From positions 12,501-76,500 of the forward strand of contig NC_015573.1 of assembly GCF_000214705.1 (NCBI RefSeq): 64,000 nucleotides of DNA, written 5' to 3'. The notes below the pieces were generated by a model. It worked only from the letters and a program-made list of their open reading frames with translations, had not been told where the DNA came from and did not search any database. Shown piece by piece: positions 42,558 through 51,445 of the stretch (positions within the stretch are counted from its first letter, which is position 1; every line of letters starts with the position of its first letter). The position numbers and the translations under genes are program-made. Origin of the DNA: Desulfofundulus kuznetsovii DSM 6115 (GTDB lineage: Bacteria > Bacillota > Desulfotomaculia > Desulfotomaculales > Desulfovirgulaceae).

Positions 42558-43931
42558 ATGGCCAGGTATACTTCCATGGCTTATCAGAGTGCGGACGAGA
42601 TGGTTTTCGGAACGGCAAAGTATCCGGTTAAATACGGGCGCGACTTTGAGGTCGGGGGCGGTTTGGTTTATCCGGAACTGGTTCCCCATCCGCGGCCTGG
42701 TTCCGAGGAAACAAAAAAGAGCCTGGTGCGCGAATATGAAAAAATGGTTAATGATGTTTTAGAGCGCTGTGTTCAGCTGGGTTTCCCCGGGATTCAGGTT
42801 GAGCTGGAACACGTTTACCAGATGACCAGGAATCCAGACTGGGGCGGGGAGATCGCTGCCGCGACCAAGCGCCTGATGGATGACTATTACCAGAAATACG
42901 GTTTGAAGAGCGCCATCAGGGCCACGATAGCCGACTACCGCAAGCCGGACGAGGAAAATATGCGGGACAGCGATGCCCTGAAAAACATCCTGGCTACCTT
43001 CGAGGCTAGCGCAGCTGCCGGAGCGGATAATCTTTCTATTGAGTCTATGGGAGGGAAAGAAATCACCGACTATGCAATTGTTCGCCAGGATATCCGGGGC
43101 GTCCTCTTCGGAATCGGCGTGCTGGGCAGCCGCGACGTAGAATTTCTCTGGAAGAAAATTGTCGAAATTGCCAATAAATATGGGGTTACCCCCGGCGGAG
43201 ATACAGACTGTTCCCAGGCCAACGTAGCCATGTTTATGGCCGGCGGGTACCTGGATAAATCCGTACCGCATACTTTTGCGGCCATTTGCCGTGCCATAGC
43301 CGCGGCCCGCACGCTGGTGGCCTACGAGCAGGGGGCAAAGGGGCCGACCAAGGACTGCGGTTATGAGGATCCCATCATCAAGGCAATTGCGGGAATCCCG
43401 ATCTCCATGGAAGGGAAAACCTGCGCCTGCGCCCATTCCGACCTGCTGGGCAACCTGGTGGCAGCCGTTTGCGACCTTTGGAGCAACGAGGCCGTGGAGT
43501 ACCACGATATGTTCGGTGGAACCACGGCGGCGGTCTTCACGGAAATTCTGGGCTACGACGTTGCCCTGATGAACACAGCGATCAAAATGGGCAAGGCCAA
43601 AGACTTAAGGGATATGATGATTAACTCGGACAAGTACAGGGATACGCACGGGTTCATCCTTTCACCGGACAATGCCTATGAAATCGGAAAGGCTATTGTT
43701 AGCAATGCCGAATCTTATTACAGCCGTGCCCGTGCGGCAGCCATTAAGGCCGCCGAACTGATGCGCGGAGACAGCAAGCTGCTTTTGTCGGACTTTGAAA
43801 AGGAAGTTCTTGAGTCTACCTACAAAGCGCTTCTCTCCCTGCCTGATAAAGAAGAAGACTTTATTGCCGAATGCATTCCGGTTTACCAGAAGCAGGTTAA
43901 GGGCTTCAAACCATCCAATTACGGCCTGTAA
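42558..43931 (+). CDS. mtaB: Methanol:corrinoid protein methyltransferase MtaB
   Basis: 457 residues from ATG 42558 (GAGGAGG upstream). The zinc ligands of methanogen MtaB are all in place: Glu162 in SIESMGGKE, Cys218 in TDCSQAN and Cys267 in KDCGYED, offset by two from the Methanosarcina enzyme (164, 220, 269). It has the same length class. It activates methanol as a zinc alkoxide and transfers the methyl group to Co(I) of MtaC. Partner genes mtaA (upstream) and mtaC (52 bp downstream) complete the system. Strong, specific call. Confidence 0.96.
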   Translation: MARYTSMAYQSADEMVFGTAKYPVKYGRDFEVGGGLVYPELVPHPRPGSEETKKSLVREYEKMVNDVLERCVQLGFPGIQVELEHVYQMTRNPDWGGEIAAATKRLMDDYYQKYGLKSAIRATIADYRKPDEENMRDSDALKNILATFEASAAAGADNLSIESMGGKEITDYAIVRQDIRGVLFGIGVLGSRDVEFLWKKIVEIANKYGVTPGGDTDCSQANVAMFMAGGYLDKSVPHTFAAICRAIAAARTLVAYEQGAKGPTKDCGYEDPIIKAIAGIPISMEGKTCACAHSDLLGNLVAAVCDLWSNEAVEYHDMFGGTTAAVFTEILGYDVALMNTAIKMGKAKDLRDMMINSDKYRDTHGFILSPDNAYEIGKAIVSNAESYYSRARAAAIKAAELMRGDSKLLLSDFEKEVLESTYKALLSLPDKEEDFIAECIPVYQKQVKGFKPSNYGL

Positions 43932-43983
43932 TGTTTTGAGCTACCACTAATCTCCTAATTAAAAAATGTAAGGAGGAAATGAA

Positions 43984-44727
43984 ATGTACTTCCTCGATGA
44001 TTATTCCGGAATTTTTGTGCGCTACGACCTGAAGCGTGAACGGGGCGAGGCCAAGGCCGTAGCCGTTGAGGATGAAGCTTTGCAACAGGTTATCCAGTGC
44101 GTTGTTGACGGTGATACGGACAACATCGGTGAGGTAGTCAGGAAGGCGCTGGAAACCAAGGATCCCATGGAGGTCATTAATGCCCTGGTAAAAGGTATGA
44201 ACGAAGTCAGCCGGCTGTGGGACGAGGGAGTGTATTATTTACCGCAGGCGATTCTTTCCTCCGATGCCATGCTTGAAGGCATAGAAATATGTGAAGAAAA
44301 AATGGGTAAAGCCATGGAGAAGAAAGGCGTCATCATTACGCACACAGCCGAAGGAGATATTCACGACCTGGGTCAGAAAATTGTCAATGCCCTGTTGCGC
44401 GCCAACGGGTACGAGGTGATCGACCTGGGCAAGGATGTGCCTGTTGACGAAGTTGTAGCAGCGGTAAAGCAATACAAGCCCGCCATGCTGACCGGCACTG
44501 CGCTGATGACCACCACCATGACCGCTTTTGAAAGAATATCCAAGCGCCTGACCCGCGAAGGAATCAGCCTGCCCTTTGTCTGCGGCGGCGGGGCCGTTTC
44601 GGAGGAATACGTGACCAGCTTCGACCTGGGTATCTGGGGCAAAGATGCTTCCCAGGCACCGCTGATGGCTGCCGATGCTGTATCTGGTAAGGACTGGCGG
44701 CAACTGCGCGAAAAATGGAATGGATAG
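43984..44727 (+). CDS. mtaC: Methanol-specific corrinoid protein MtaC
   Basis: 247 residues, ATG after AAGGAGG. Cap domain (VINALVKGMNEVSRLWDEGV) and B12 domain with EGDIHDLGQ, where His127 is the lower ligand; TALMTTTM and CGGGAVSEEY complete the site. The N-terminal 35 residues (FLDDYSGIFVRYDLKRERGE) are an extension typical of MtaC and missing from the other corrinoid proteins of the window. Forms the MtaBC complex. Directly followed by a CobW-like gene. Confidence 0.95.
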   Translation: MYFLDDYSGIFVRYDLKRERGEAKAVAVEDEALQQVIQCVVDGDTDNIGEVVRKALETKDPMEVINALVKGMNEVSRLWDEGVYYLPQAILSSDAMLEGIEICEEKMGKAMEKKGVIITHTAEGDIHDLGQKIVNALLRANGYEVIDLGKDVPVDEVVAAVKQYKPAMLTGTALMTTTMTAFERISKRLTREGISLPFVCGGGAVSEEYVTSFDLGIWGKDASQAPLMAADAVSGKDWRQLREKWNG

Positions 44728-44738
44728 GGTGATCGATC

Positions 44739-45701
44739 TTGCTGGTTGATATCGTTAACGGTTTCCTGGGCAGCGGCAAAACCACCTTTATTCAGAACCT
44801 GGTCAAAAAGCTGGTTCCACTCGAGCGGATCGTCGTACTGGTGAATGACTTCGGGGAGATAGTGATTGACGGGGCATTGCTCGCTCAAAACGATCTGGAT
44901 GTGGTGGAGCTGTCCAGCGGTTGTATCTGCTGCAGCCTGGCGGCCGATTTGGGCAGGCAATTGCTCGATATCGCAACCAAAGTCAGGCCTGACCGGCTGA
45001 TTGTTGAGCCGACAGGTGTGGCCACAATCCAGGGATTGCTCTCCGTCATCGGCAGCCTGCGTCTGGAAAAGTATATTGAGGCGGTGAAAGTGATCCTTCT
45101 CATTGATGCAGCCGAATTTAAGGATTTCCACGCCGGCTACCGTACTTTTGTGGAATCCCAAATTTCCCTGGCCGACATCGTGATCATCAATAAATGCGAT
45201 CTGGTTTCCGCCGCTGAAGCCCGGGAGATTCGGAAAACGATATCAACAGTCAACCAGCGGGCAACCGTTGTGGAAACTACTTTTGGACAGGTCGCCCTGG
45301 AGCAAATGGGTGCCCCACCTGCTCAGGGGGACCTGCCTGGTGGTGGCGGAGACGAATGTCTCCGCCACCACCATCACCACCATGAAAAACGCCTCCCGAC
45401 CTATCAGAGCTTTTCCCGGGAATACAAAGGAGTTTTTGATTTAAAGAGCCTCCAAAACTATTTTCAAAGTTTGAACAGCTTGCCCCAGGGTAAAGTCGTA
45501 CGCGCAAAAGGCATCTTCCAGTGCCCGGAAGGGTGGTACCGGATCGATTTCGTCCCGGCGACCGGTATAAAGGCAAATCCCGTAACGGTTAATTTGGATA
45601 ACAGCAGGGTATTGATAATCGGCCTGGACTTGAATCATTTATCGCTTGCCGGGAGTCTGGAAGAGTGCCGGTTGGTTCCTGCCGGGGGAACGGGGGTATA
45701 A
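44739..45701 (+). CDS. CobW-family G3E GTPase with His-rich loop
   Basis: 320 residues, TTG start. Canonical motifs: NGFLGSGKTTFIQNL, SSGCICCSL (CxCC metal site), VEPTGVATIQG, NKCD. A loop of CLRHHHHHHEK before the C-terminal domain should bind metal. The location between mtaC and the RamA-like activator suggests a chaperone for corrinoid/cobalt loading or for zinc delivery to MtaB/MtaA. In Moorella-like operons similar genes accompany methyltransferases. A paralog with altered motifs is at 37.4 kb. Confidence 0.9.
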   Translation: MLVDIVNGFLGSGKTTFIQNLVKKLVPLERIVVLVNDFGEIVIDGALLAQNDLDVVELSSGCICCSLAADLGRQLLDIATKVRPDRLIVEPTGVATIQGLLSVIGSLRLEKYIEAVKVILLIDAAEFKDFHAGYRTFVESQISLADIVIINKCDLVSAAEAREIRKTISTVNQRATVVETTFGQVALEQMGAPPAQGDLPGGGGDECLRHHHHHHEKRLPTYQSFSREYKGVFDLKSLQNYFQSLNSLPQGKVVRAKGIFQCPEGWYRIDFVPATGIKANPVTVNLDNSRVLIIGLDLNHLSLAGSLEECRLVPAGGTGV

Positions 45702-45703
45702 AA

Positions 45704-47347
45704 ATGGCTTATGGAATTGCACTTGACCTGGGAACCAGCGGTTTTCGGGGACAGGCTATCGAGCTTGACAGCGGTGACGTTGTGGCAACTGTAATCACCT
45801 CCCGCCATCCCGTACCGGGCGCAAACGTCATGGATCACCTGAACTTTGCCGTTGATTTTGGGCTGGAGATCGCCCACAACCTGGTTGTTTCGGCTGTCAA
45901 CCAGATTATCGAACGCCTGGGGGTTCCTTTAGAGAAAGTTACTAGACTGGCAGTTTGCGGAAATCCCATTCAATTATCCCTGTTTGAAGAAATCGAAATT
46001 CGCGACCTGGCCTACGCCGGCGAACGCAAGAAAAGGGCACTGGGTGTGATTCCCCCCAGCCGGGATGCCAAGATCCTCCCGGCAAACCAGATCCGCGGGT
46101 TGGCTTTGCTCCCGGATGCAGAGGTATATATTCCGCCGGCAGTCAGACACGAGATCGGTGCGGACGCCCTGGCCATGATGATTTTTTCAGGCCTTCTGGA
46201 CAGGTCAGAGATCACCCTGGTGACCGACTACGGGACCAATGCGGAAATGGCCCTCAAAGTGGGCGATGAAATCTTCACGGGATCTTGTGCCGCCGGACCA
46301 GCTCTGGAAGGACAGCACATCAACTACGGAATGCTGGCGGCGCCGGGAGCAATTTCCGACGTTTGCGCCGAAGGCCCGGGCCACCGCTCATACGTTTTGG
46401 ATGAAAACCTTATACCGCAAGCGGGCGACCTGAACGATCTTGCCCGGGGTACCGTCCTGGAAAAGGGATCCCTGAACGCAACCGGGATTACGGGCACAGG
46501 TGTTGTAGCGCTAATTTACGAAGGACTGCGGGCCAGCCTCATCCGCCTTCCCGAAATCAAAGTCAGCAACGGCTTACTTCACCTGGCTAACGGGGTTACC
46601 TTCAGCAAGCGCGATCTGGAGGAGGCCGGAAAAGCAATCGGCGCTCTGCGGGCCGGCTACCTGACGCTGGCCAAAGAAGCGGGGATTGCGGTGAAAGATA
46701 TCCACTGTGCGTACATGGCCGGGGCCTCCGGAACTTACGTAGATGCCTTTAAAGCCCACCAGATTGGCATGGTTCCCCCGGCCGTAAAAAAGATTTACCA
46801 GATCGGCAATACTTCTCTTGCCTTAGCCAGACAGCTGGTCCGGCAACCTGCATTGCTGTCCGAGCTACAAGATCTGGCGGGGAAGTTAAGGGCCCGGCAC
46901 TGTATGTTCGGGATGTCGAAAGACTTTGCCAACGCCTACCTGTTAGAGCTATCTTTCTGGGGAGAAGGAATGCCCTGGGAGCAATACTGGAAACTGGCGA
47001 AGTCCTTTAAATTACCCGAGCTTCCGTTGCCGGAAGGAGCTCCTGAAATCCACCGGATAGTATCCCGGGATATTGAAGTGCTCGGTCAACGGGGGCTTAA
47101 CGTGATCGAGCAAGTCGGTCATGTATACCACGCATTTTTCCCCGGTTGCCAGTTGTGCGGACTTTGCGTGGAAGAGTGCCCGGAAAAGGCCCTGGACACA
47201 TCGGAAACCAACGAAAACAGGGGCGGCTTGCTTTGCCTGAGAGCCGACCGCTGCAATGGAACCGCCTGCCTGCGCTGTGAACGAGTTTGTCCCGAAAAAA
47301 TTTTTTCTCTAAAAAAATTTCTGGTCTGCTTGCAGGATGACAGATGA
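45704..47347 (+). CDS. RamA-like reductive activase of methyltransferase corrinoid proteins
   Basis: 547 residues from ATG 45704. The N-terminal ASKHA ATPase part reads YGIALDLGTSGFRGQAIELD, with VTDYGTNAEMAL and AGPALEGQHINYGM. The C-terminus has two 4Fe-4S sites, CQLCGLCVEECP and CNGTACLRCERVCP (CxxxxCxxCxxxC), the same pattern as methanogen RamA (539 residues). RamA uses ATP and low-potential electrons to return Co(II) to Co(I). It should serve MtaC here. This differs from the RACo-type activator at 49.5 kb, so the island carries both designs. Confidence 0.92.
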   Translation: MAYGIALDLGTSGFRGQAIELDSGDVVATVITSRHPVPGANVMDHLNFAVDFGLEIAHNLVVSAVNQIIERLGVPLEKVTRLAVCGNPIQLSLFEEIEIRDLAYAGERKKRALGVIPPSRDAKILPANQIRGLALLPDAEVYIPPAVRHEIGADALAMMIFSGLLDRSEITLVTDYGTNAEMALKVGDEIFTGSCAAGPALEGQHINYGMLAAPGAISDVCAEGPGHRSYVLDENLIPQAGDLNDLARGTVLEKGSLNATGITGTGVVALIYEGLRASLIRLPEIKVSNGLLHLANGVTFSKRDLEEAGKAIGALRAGYLTLAKEAGIAVKDIHCAYMAGASGTYVDAFKAHQIGMVPPAVKKIYQIGNTSLALARQLVRQPALLSELQDLAGKLRARHCMFGMSKDFANAYLLELSFWGEGMPWEQYWKLAKSFKLPELPLPEGAPEIHRIVSRDIEVLGQRGLNVIEQVGHVYHAFFPGCQLCGLCVEECPEKALDTSETNENRGGLLCLRADRCNGTACLRCERVCPEKIFSLKKFLVCLQDDR

Positions 47348-48408
47348 CCATGAAGGCAAAAGAGCGCATCCTGGGGCTATTAGAAGGCAGGCAGGTTGAT
47401 CGCGTGGCCTGCTTCAGCGGAATGGGCACAGTTTGGGGGCAGGCCCTTAAGGAATATGGCTACCATTTCGCCGAGGTTCACCATACAGCCGACAAATTAG
47501 CTCAAGTGGCTGTATTTCCCGCACAGGCGTATGAGTATGAATGTGCGGTGGTCCCCTTTGACATATGCATAGAGGCAGAAATCCTGGGGTGCGAAGCCAA
47601 TTTTTATCCCCAGCACAAGAAGGGTCTTTATCCGAAAATCGTTCGCCAGGTTATTTCCACAGAAAACGATCTCTCTTTGCCGGTTCCCGACCGGGTAAGC
47701 GACAGGGCCCGTGTTCCCGTGGTTACCGAGGCCATCCAGCGGGTAAAAGAACTGGTCGGCGATAAGGTACCTGTCGGATCATATGTGATGGGACCATATA
47801 CCCTGGCCGGGCAGGCTATGGATATAAACATGCTCCTGCGGCTAACCATCCGCAAACCGGAAAAAATTATGGATTTACTTTCCAGGCTGACGGAATTAAT
47901 CCTCAAGCTTTGTACCTGCTACGAAGAAGCAGGTGTGGATTACCTTACCGTGCGGGAAATGAGTGCCACGGCAGATATCTTGCCCCCTCAGATATTTACC
48001 AAAATGATTAAGCCTCACTTGAAAAACATCATGGCCAATATACGGGTACCAAAGATTCTCCACATCTGCGGCAATTCGCTGCCGGTTATTCACGAAATGC
48101 TGGATTGCGGAGCAAATGCCATCAGCGTTGAAAATAAAAACGGACTGGCGGAAACAAGAACTCGGACAGGGCCGGAACCACTTGTCTTTGGTAACCTCGA
48201 TGGTTACGGGGTGCTGGTTAATGGAACTCCGCAGGAAGTGGAAGCTGAAGTAGTCCGGTGCCTCATAGATGGTACTGACGGTCTCTGGCCCAGTTGTGAA
48301 ATCTCCCTTGAGGCTCCAGAAGAAAACCTGATCGCCATGATCAAAGCGACCAAAAAAAATGGGGATAAATTATGGTTTAGAGCGAAACTTCGTCAGGGTA
48401 ACAATTAA
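47344..48408 (+). CDS. UroD-family corrinoid methyltransferase (module B, copy 1)
   Basis: 354 residues; ATG overlaps the activase stop (ATGA). UroD fold with zinc-type ligands in LHICGNS (HxC) and LWPSCEI. It is closer to the gene at 52.8 kb than to MtaA: both start K-R-LGL-EG-VDR-AC-SGMG, share SYVMGPYTLAGQ/SWLLGPFTLAGQ, and keep TGPEPL/IGPEPL. In O-demethylase systems of acetogens and Desulfitobacterium the first methyltransferase can be of this fold. It may act on a methoxylated or other methylated substrate, or be a second MtaA. Substrate unknown. Confidence 0.85.
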   Translation: MTMKAKERILGLLEGRQVDRVACFSGMGTVWGQALKEYGYHFAEVHHTADKLAQVAVFPAQAYEYECAVVPFDICIEAEILGCEANFYPQHKKGLYPKIVRQVISTENDLSLPVPDRVSDRARVPVVTEAIQRVKELVGDKVPVGSYVMGPYTLAGQAMDINMLLRLTIRKPEKIMDLLSRLTELILKLCTCYEEAGVDYLTVREMSATADILPPQIFTKMIKPHLKNIMANIRVPKILHICGNSLPVIHEMLDCGANAISVENKNGLAETRTRTGPEPLVFGNLDGYGVLVNGTPQEVEAEVVRCLIDGTDGLWPSCEISLEAPEENLIAMIKATKKNGDKLWFRAKLRQGNN

Positions 48409-48796
48409 TAAACACCATCATCTGGCACGGAATTTACTTATCCCATACCAAGCAAGTTAACTATCGGGATTAGATCAATGTTACAATATCGACGCAAACC
48501 AGCGCAAACATGTTTTCCATTCAACAGCAACTGATCACCAAATTGCCTGCTTAACAGGATCTCGTAGGGTTTTGTGCTACCCTTCATGACATAATTTATG
48601 GTCATCTTCTCCATTCATCGGTTGAAATAAGCAATTCGCGGAGCTTTTTCCCCCATTAGGGAAAGAAAACTTCCGCTGGAAGGGGGTGTAATTTAGAATT
48701 TTATCAGGGAGAGGCGGTTAATTTTTGTTTTATGTTTAGTAGGAGAGCAAATATCATCAACGCCTTAATCAAAATTAATGAAAGGAGTATGCAGTA
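48409..48796 (+). other. 388-bp intergenic region before the fourth corrinoid protein
   Basis: No ORF. It contains short hairpins (TTTCCC/GGGAAA near 48645-48667, CTTCC/GGAAG near 48671-48683) and a weak promoter-like pair TTAACT-19-TACAAT (48457-48487). A GGCACG-N4-TTACT word at 48424-48438 recalls a sigma-54 site but lacks the -12 GC. Confidence 0.4.
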
Positions 48797-49462
48797 ATGA
48801 CACCGGAAAGGGAGAAAGAAATTCTTGAAAGGTTGGCCGAGGCCGTACTGAATTATGACGAGGACGCTGTGCGCCAGGCAGCCCAGGAGGCACTGGATGA
48901 AGGCATGGACGCAAACAAAGCCGTTTTTGATGGTATGGTAGAGGGAATGAAGAAGGCCGGTGACCTGTATGAGCAACAGGAATACTTTGTCCCCGAGCTT
49001 CTCATGTGCGCCGATGCTATGTACGCCGGTCTGGAAATACTCCGCCCCCATATGCAGGCAAAGAAAGATGATAGTAAAGTTAAAGGCCAGGTGGTCATGG
49101 GAGTAGTGCAGGGAGACGTGCACGATATCGGCAAAAACCTGGTGAAGATCATGTTTGAGGCAGCCGGTTTTGAGGTGCACGATCTGGGTAAAGACGTGCC
49201 TTTGGAAAAGTTTGTGGAGGAACAACTGAAAACTGATTCGGAGATTGTTGCCCTCTCGGCCATGATGACCACCACCATGGTGGGCATGAAAGATATTATT
49301 AAAGCTATTAAGGAGAAGAACCCCAAGGCCAAAATTATGATTGGCGGCGCTCCGGTAACCGATGAAATTGCCGACCGTTTTGGCGCGGATGGTTATGCCA
49401 AAGATGCCAGCAACGCCCTAAAGGAAGCCATAAACATGATCGCTTCTTTAAGAGAGTTGTAA
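48797..49462 (+). CDS. B12-binding methyltransferase corrinoid protein (module B)
   Basis: 221 residues, ATG after AAAGGAG. Cap domain (AVFDGMVEGMKKAGDLYEQQ) and B12 domain with GDVHDIGKN (His ligand), ALSAMMTTTM and IGGAPVTDEI. The shortest of the four corrinoid proteins in the window and of MtbC/MtvC size. It is followed by a RACo-type activator and an MtrH-family methyltransferase. These are the partners found for corrinoid proteins of O-demethylases, so it probably carries the methyl group between a UroD-type enzyme and the MtrH-type enzyme. Confidence 0.94.
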   Translation: MTPEREKEILERLAEAVLNYDEDAVRQAAQEALDEGMDANKAVFDGMVEGMKKAGDLYEQQEYFVPELLMCADAMYAGLEILRPHMQAKKDDSKVKGQVVMGVVQGDVHDIGKNLVKIMFEAAGFEVHDLGKDVPLEKFVEEQLKTDSEIVALSAMMTTTMVGMKDIIKAIKEKNPKAKIMIGGAPVTDEIADRFGADGYAKDASNALKEAINMIASLREL

Positions 49463-49480
49463 AGGGAGGATGAAGCAAAA

Positions 49481-51430
49481 GTGCAGCACCAGGTAATCTT
49501 TCAGCCTTCCGGGCGCCGGGGAATGGTGGAGCGCGGTATCACCCTGCTGGAAGCGGCCAGGGAGCTGGGCGTAGACATTGAAAACCTCTGTGGCGGCGCC
49601 AAGGTCTGCGGGAAATGCAAGGTTAAAATAGAAGAAGGCTTTTTTGAAAAATTCGGCATCGACTCCAGCATGGAGCATCTTTCCCCACTCCAGGAGGAAG
49701 AAAGGGATTGCCTTACCGAAGCGGAACTGGCGGATAATTACCGTCTGGCCTGCTGCTGCGAAGTGCTGGGGGATGTACTGGTCTTCGTGCCCGAAGAAAG
49801 CAGGGGAGCCAAGCAGGTGGTGCTGGAAACCGGCAAGGAACGGAAATTCAACCTGAACCCCGCCGTACGCAAATATTATGTGGAAATGCCGGAAGCCACC
49901 CTGGAGGACCACCGGGGGGATTTCGAGCGCCTGCGGGAAGCCCTCCACGAGCAGCACGGCCTGCCGCTAGACCTGGAAATCGACTATTTTGTGCTGCGGG
50001 ACCTGCCCAATGCGGTCCGGGAAGGCCAGTGGAAGGTCACGGCGACTGTCTGGTGTGACAGGGAAATCATCCGGGTGGAACCGGGCTTAAAGGATACCCT
50101 GGTCGGCCTGGCGGTGGACATCGGTACCACTACGGTGGCCGCCTACCTCTGCGATTTACGCACCGGCCAGGTGCTGGTGGTAGACTCCATGATGAACCCC
50201 CAGGTGCGCTACGGCGAAGATGTGCTCTCCCGGATTACCTACTCCATGATGAATGAGGACGGTCTGGAGAAAATGCACCAGGCCATTATCGAAGGGCTGA
50301 ACACCCTGGCCCAGCGCATGACCGAAAAGGTCGGCCTTTTGCCCACCGATATCGTTGATATGACCCTGGTCTTCAACACCGCCATGCAGCATATCGCCCT
50401 CTGCATTGATCCCAAATTCCTCGGCCGTTCTCCTTTTGCCCCGGGGACCAAGCAATCAAGGAACATCAAGGCCCGCGATCTGGGCGTTAACATCTGTCGC
50501 GCCGCCATCATCCATACCCTTCCCGTGGAATCGGGCTTTGTCGGCCCGGACAACGTGGCCGTGCTCATTGCCGAAGAACCTTACCGGGAACCGGAGAAAA
50601 TCCGCCTCATCATTGACATCGGTACCAACGGGGAAATCGATCTGGGCAACGAAAAGCGTCTGCTCTGCACTTCCTGCGCCACCGGCCCGGCCCTGGAGGG
50701 GGCCCAGATCAAGTTCGGCATGCGTGCCGCACCGGGAGCCATTGAAAAGATACGCATCAACCCCGAAACCCTGGAGGTTTCCTACAAGGTTATCGGACAG
50801 GAGAAGTGGTACCCGGAAATTCAAAAAACTGAGGCCAAAGGTATTTGTGGTTCCGGGATTATCGATATGGTGGCTCAGCTTTTCCGTTCCGGCGTCATCG
50901 ATCGCTCCGGCCGGTTTAACATGAAGATCAATCACCCCCGGGTCCGCCGCGGTGCCGACGGTAAACCGGAGTTTGTGGTGGCCTGGGCCGAGGAAACGGC
51001 CATCGGCAAGGATATCACCTTCACCCAGGCCGACGTCCGGGCGGTGCAACTGGCCAAGGCGGCCCTGTACGTGGGGGCCAAATATCTGATGGAGAAGCTG
51101 GGCGTGGATAAGGTGGACAGCGTCACCCTGGCCGGCGCCTTTGGCAGTTACATTGATCGGGAAAGCGCCATGGTCATCGGTATGTTTCCGGACTGTGATC
51201 TGGAAAACGTGCAGGCCGTGGGCAACGCTGCCGGGGACGGCGCCAAGCTGGCCCTGCTGGACGTGGGCAAGCGGGAAGAGGCGGCCTGGATTGCCCGGCA
51301 GGTGGAATTTGTGGAAACGGCCATTGAGCCGGACTTCCAGACCCGTTTTGCCGCCGCCATGGCGTTACCGCACTCAACGGATAAGTTCCCGCATATCCAG
51401 CACATCCTGGATGCCATTCCCAAACGGTAA
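49481..51430 (+). CDS. RACo-type corrinoid activation protein (2Fe-2S plus ASKHA ATPase, DUF4445)
   Basis: 649 residues, GTG start after GGGAGG. N-terminal ferredoxin domain with CGGAKVCGKC and a later Cys-rich RLACCC. Linker 90-200, then the ASKHA domain GLAVDIGTTTVAAYL ... IDIGTNGEIDLG ... CATGPALEGAQIKFGM and LAGAFGSYID. Members reduce Co(II) of corrinoid proteins with ATP in acetogens (RACo, AcsV, OdmC-type). It has no C-terminal 4Fe-4S pair, unlike the RamA-like protein. The gene position directly after the corrinoid protein argues for that client. Confidence 0.93.
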   Translation: MQHQVIFQPSGRRGMVERGITLLEAARELGVDIENLCGGAKVCGKCKVKIEEGFFEKFGIDSSMEHLSPLQEEERDCLTEAELADNYRLACCCEVLGDVLVFVPEESRGAKQVVLETGKERKFNLNPAVRKYYVEMPEATLEDHRGDFERLREALHEQHGLPLDLEIDYFVLRDLPNAVREGQWKVTATVWCDREIIRVEPGLKDTLVGLAVDIGTTTVAAYLCDLRTGQVLVVDSMMNPQVRYGEDVLSRITYSMMNEDGLEKMHQAIIEGLNTLAQRMTEKVGLLPTDIVDMTLVFNTAMQHIALCIDPKFLGRSPFAPGTKQSRNIKARDLGVNICRAAIIHTLPVESGFVGPDNVAVLIAEEPYREPEKIRLIIDIGTNGEIDLGNEKRLLCTSCATGPALEGAQIKFGMRAAPGAIEKIRINPETLEVSYKVIGQEKWYPEIQKTEAKGICGSGIIDMVAQLFRSGVIDRSGRFNMKINHPRVRRGADGKPEFVVAWAEETAIGKDITFTQADVRAVQLAKAALYVGAKYLMEKLGVDKVDSVTLAGAFGSYIDRESAMVIGMFPDCDLENVQAVGNAAGDGAKLALLDVGKREEAAWIARQVEFVETAIEPDFQTRFAAAMALPHSTDKFPHIQHILDAIPKR

Positions 51431-51445
51431 AAGGAGGAGTTTTGC

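Noticed and set aside
48424-48438. GGCACG-N4-TTACT as a sigma-54 promoter for module B
   Set aside because: The invariant GC at -12 is AC, and no enhancer-binding protein gene is near; kept only as a note.
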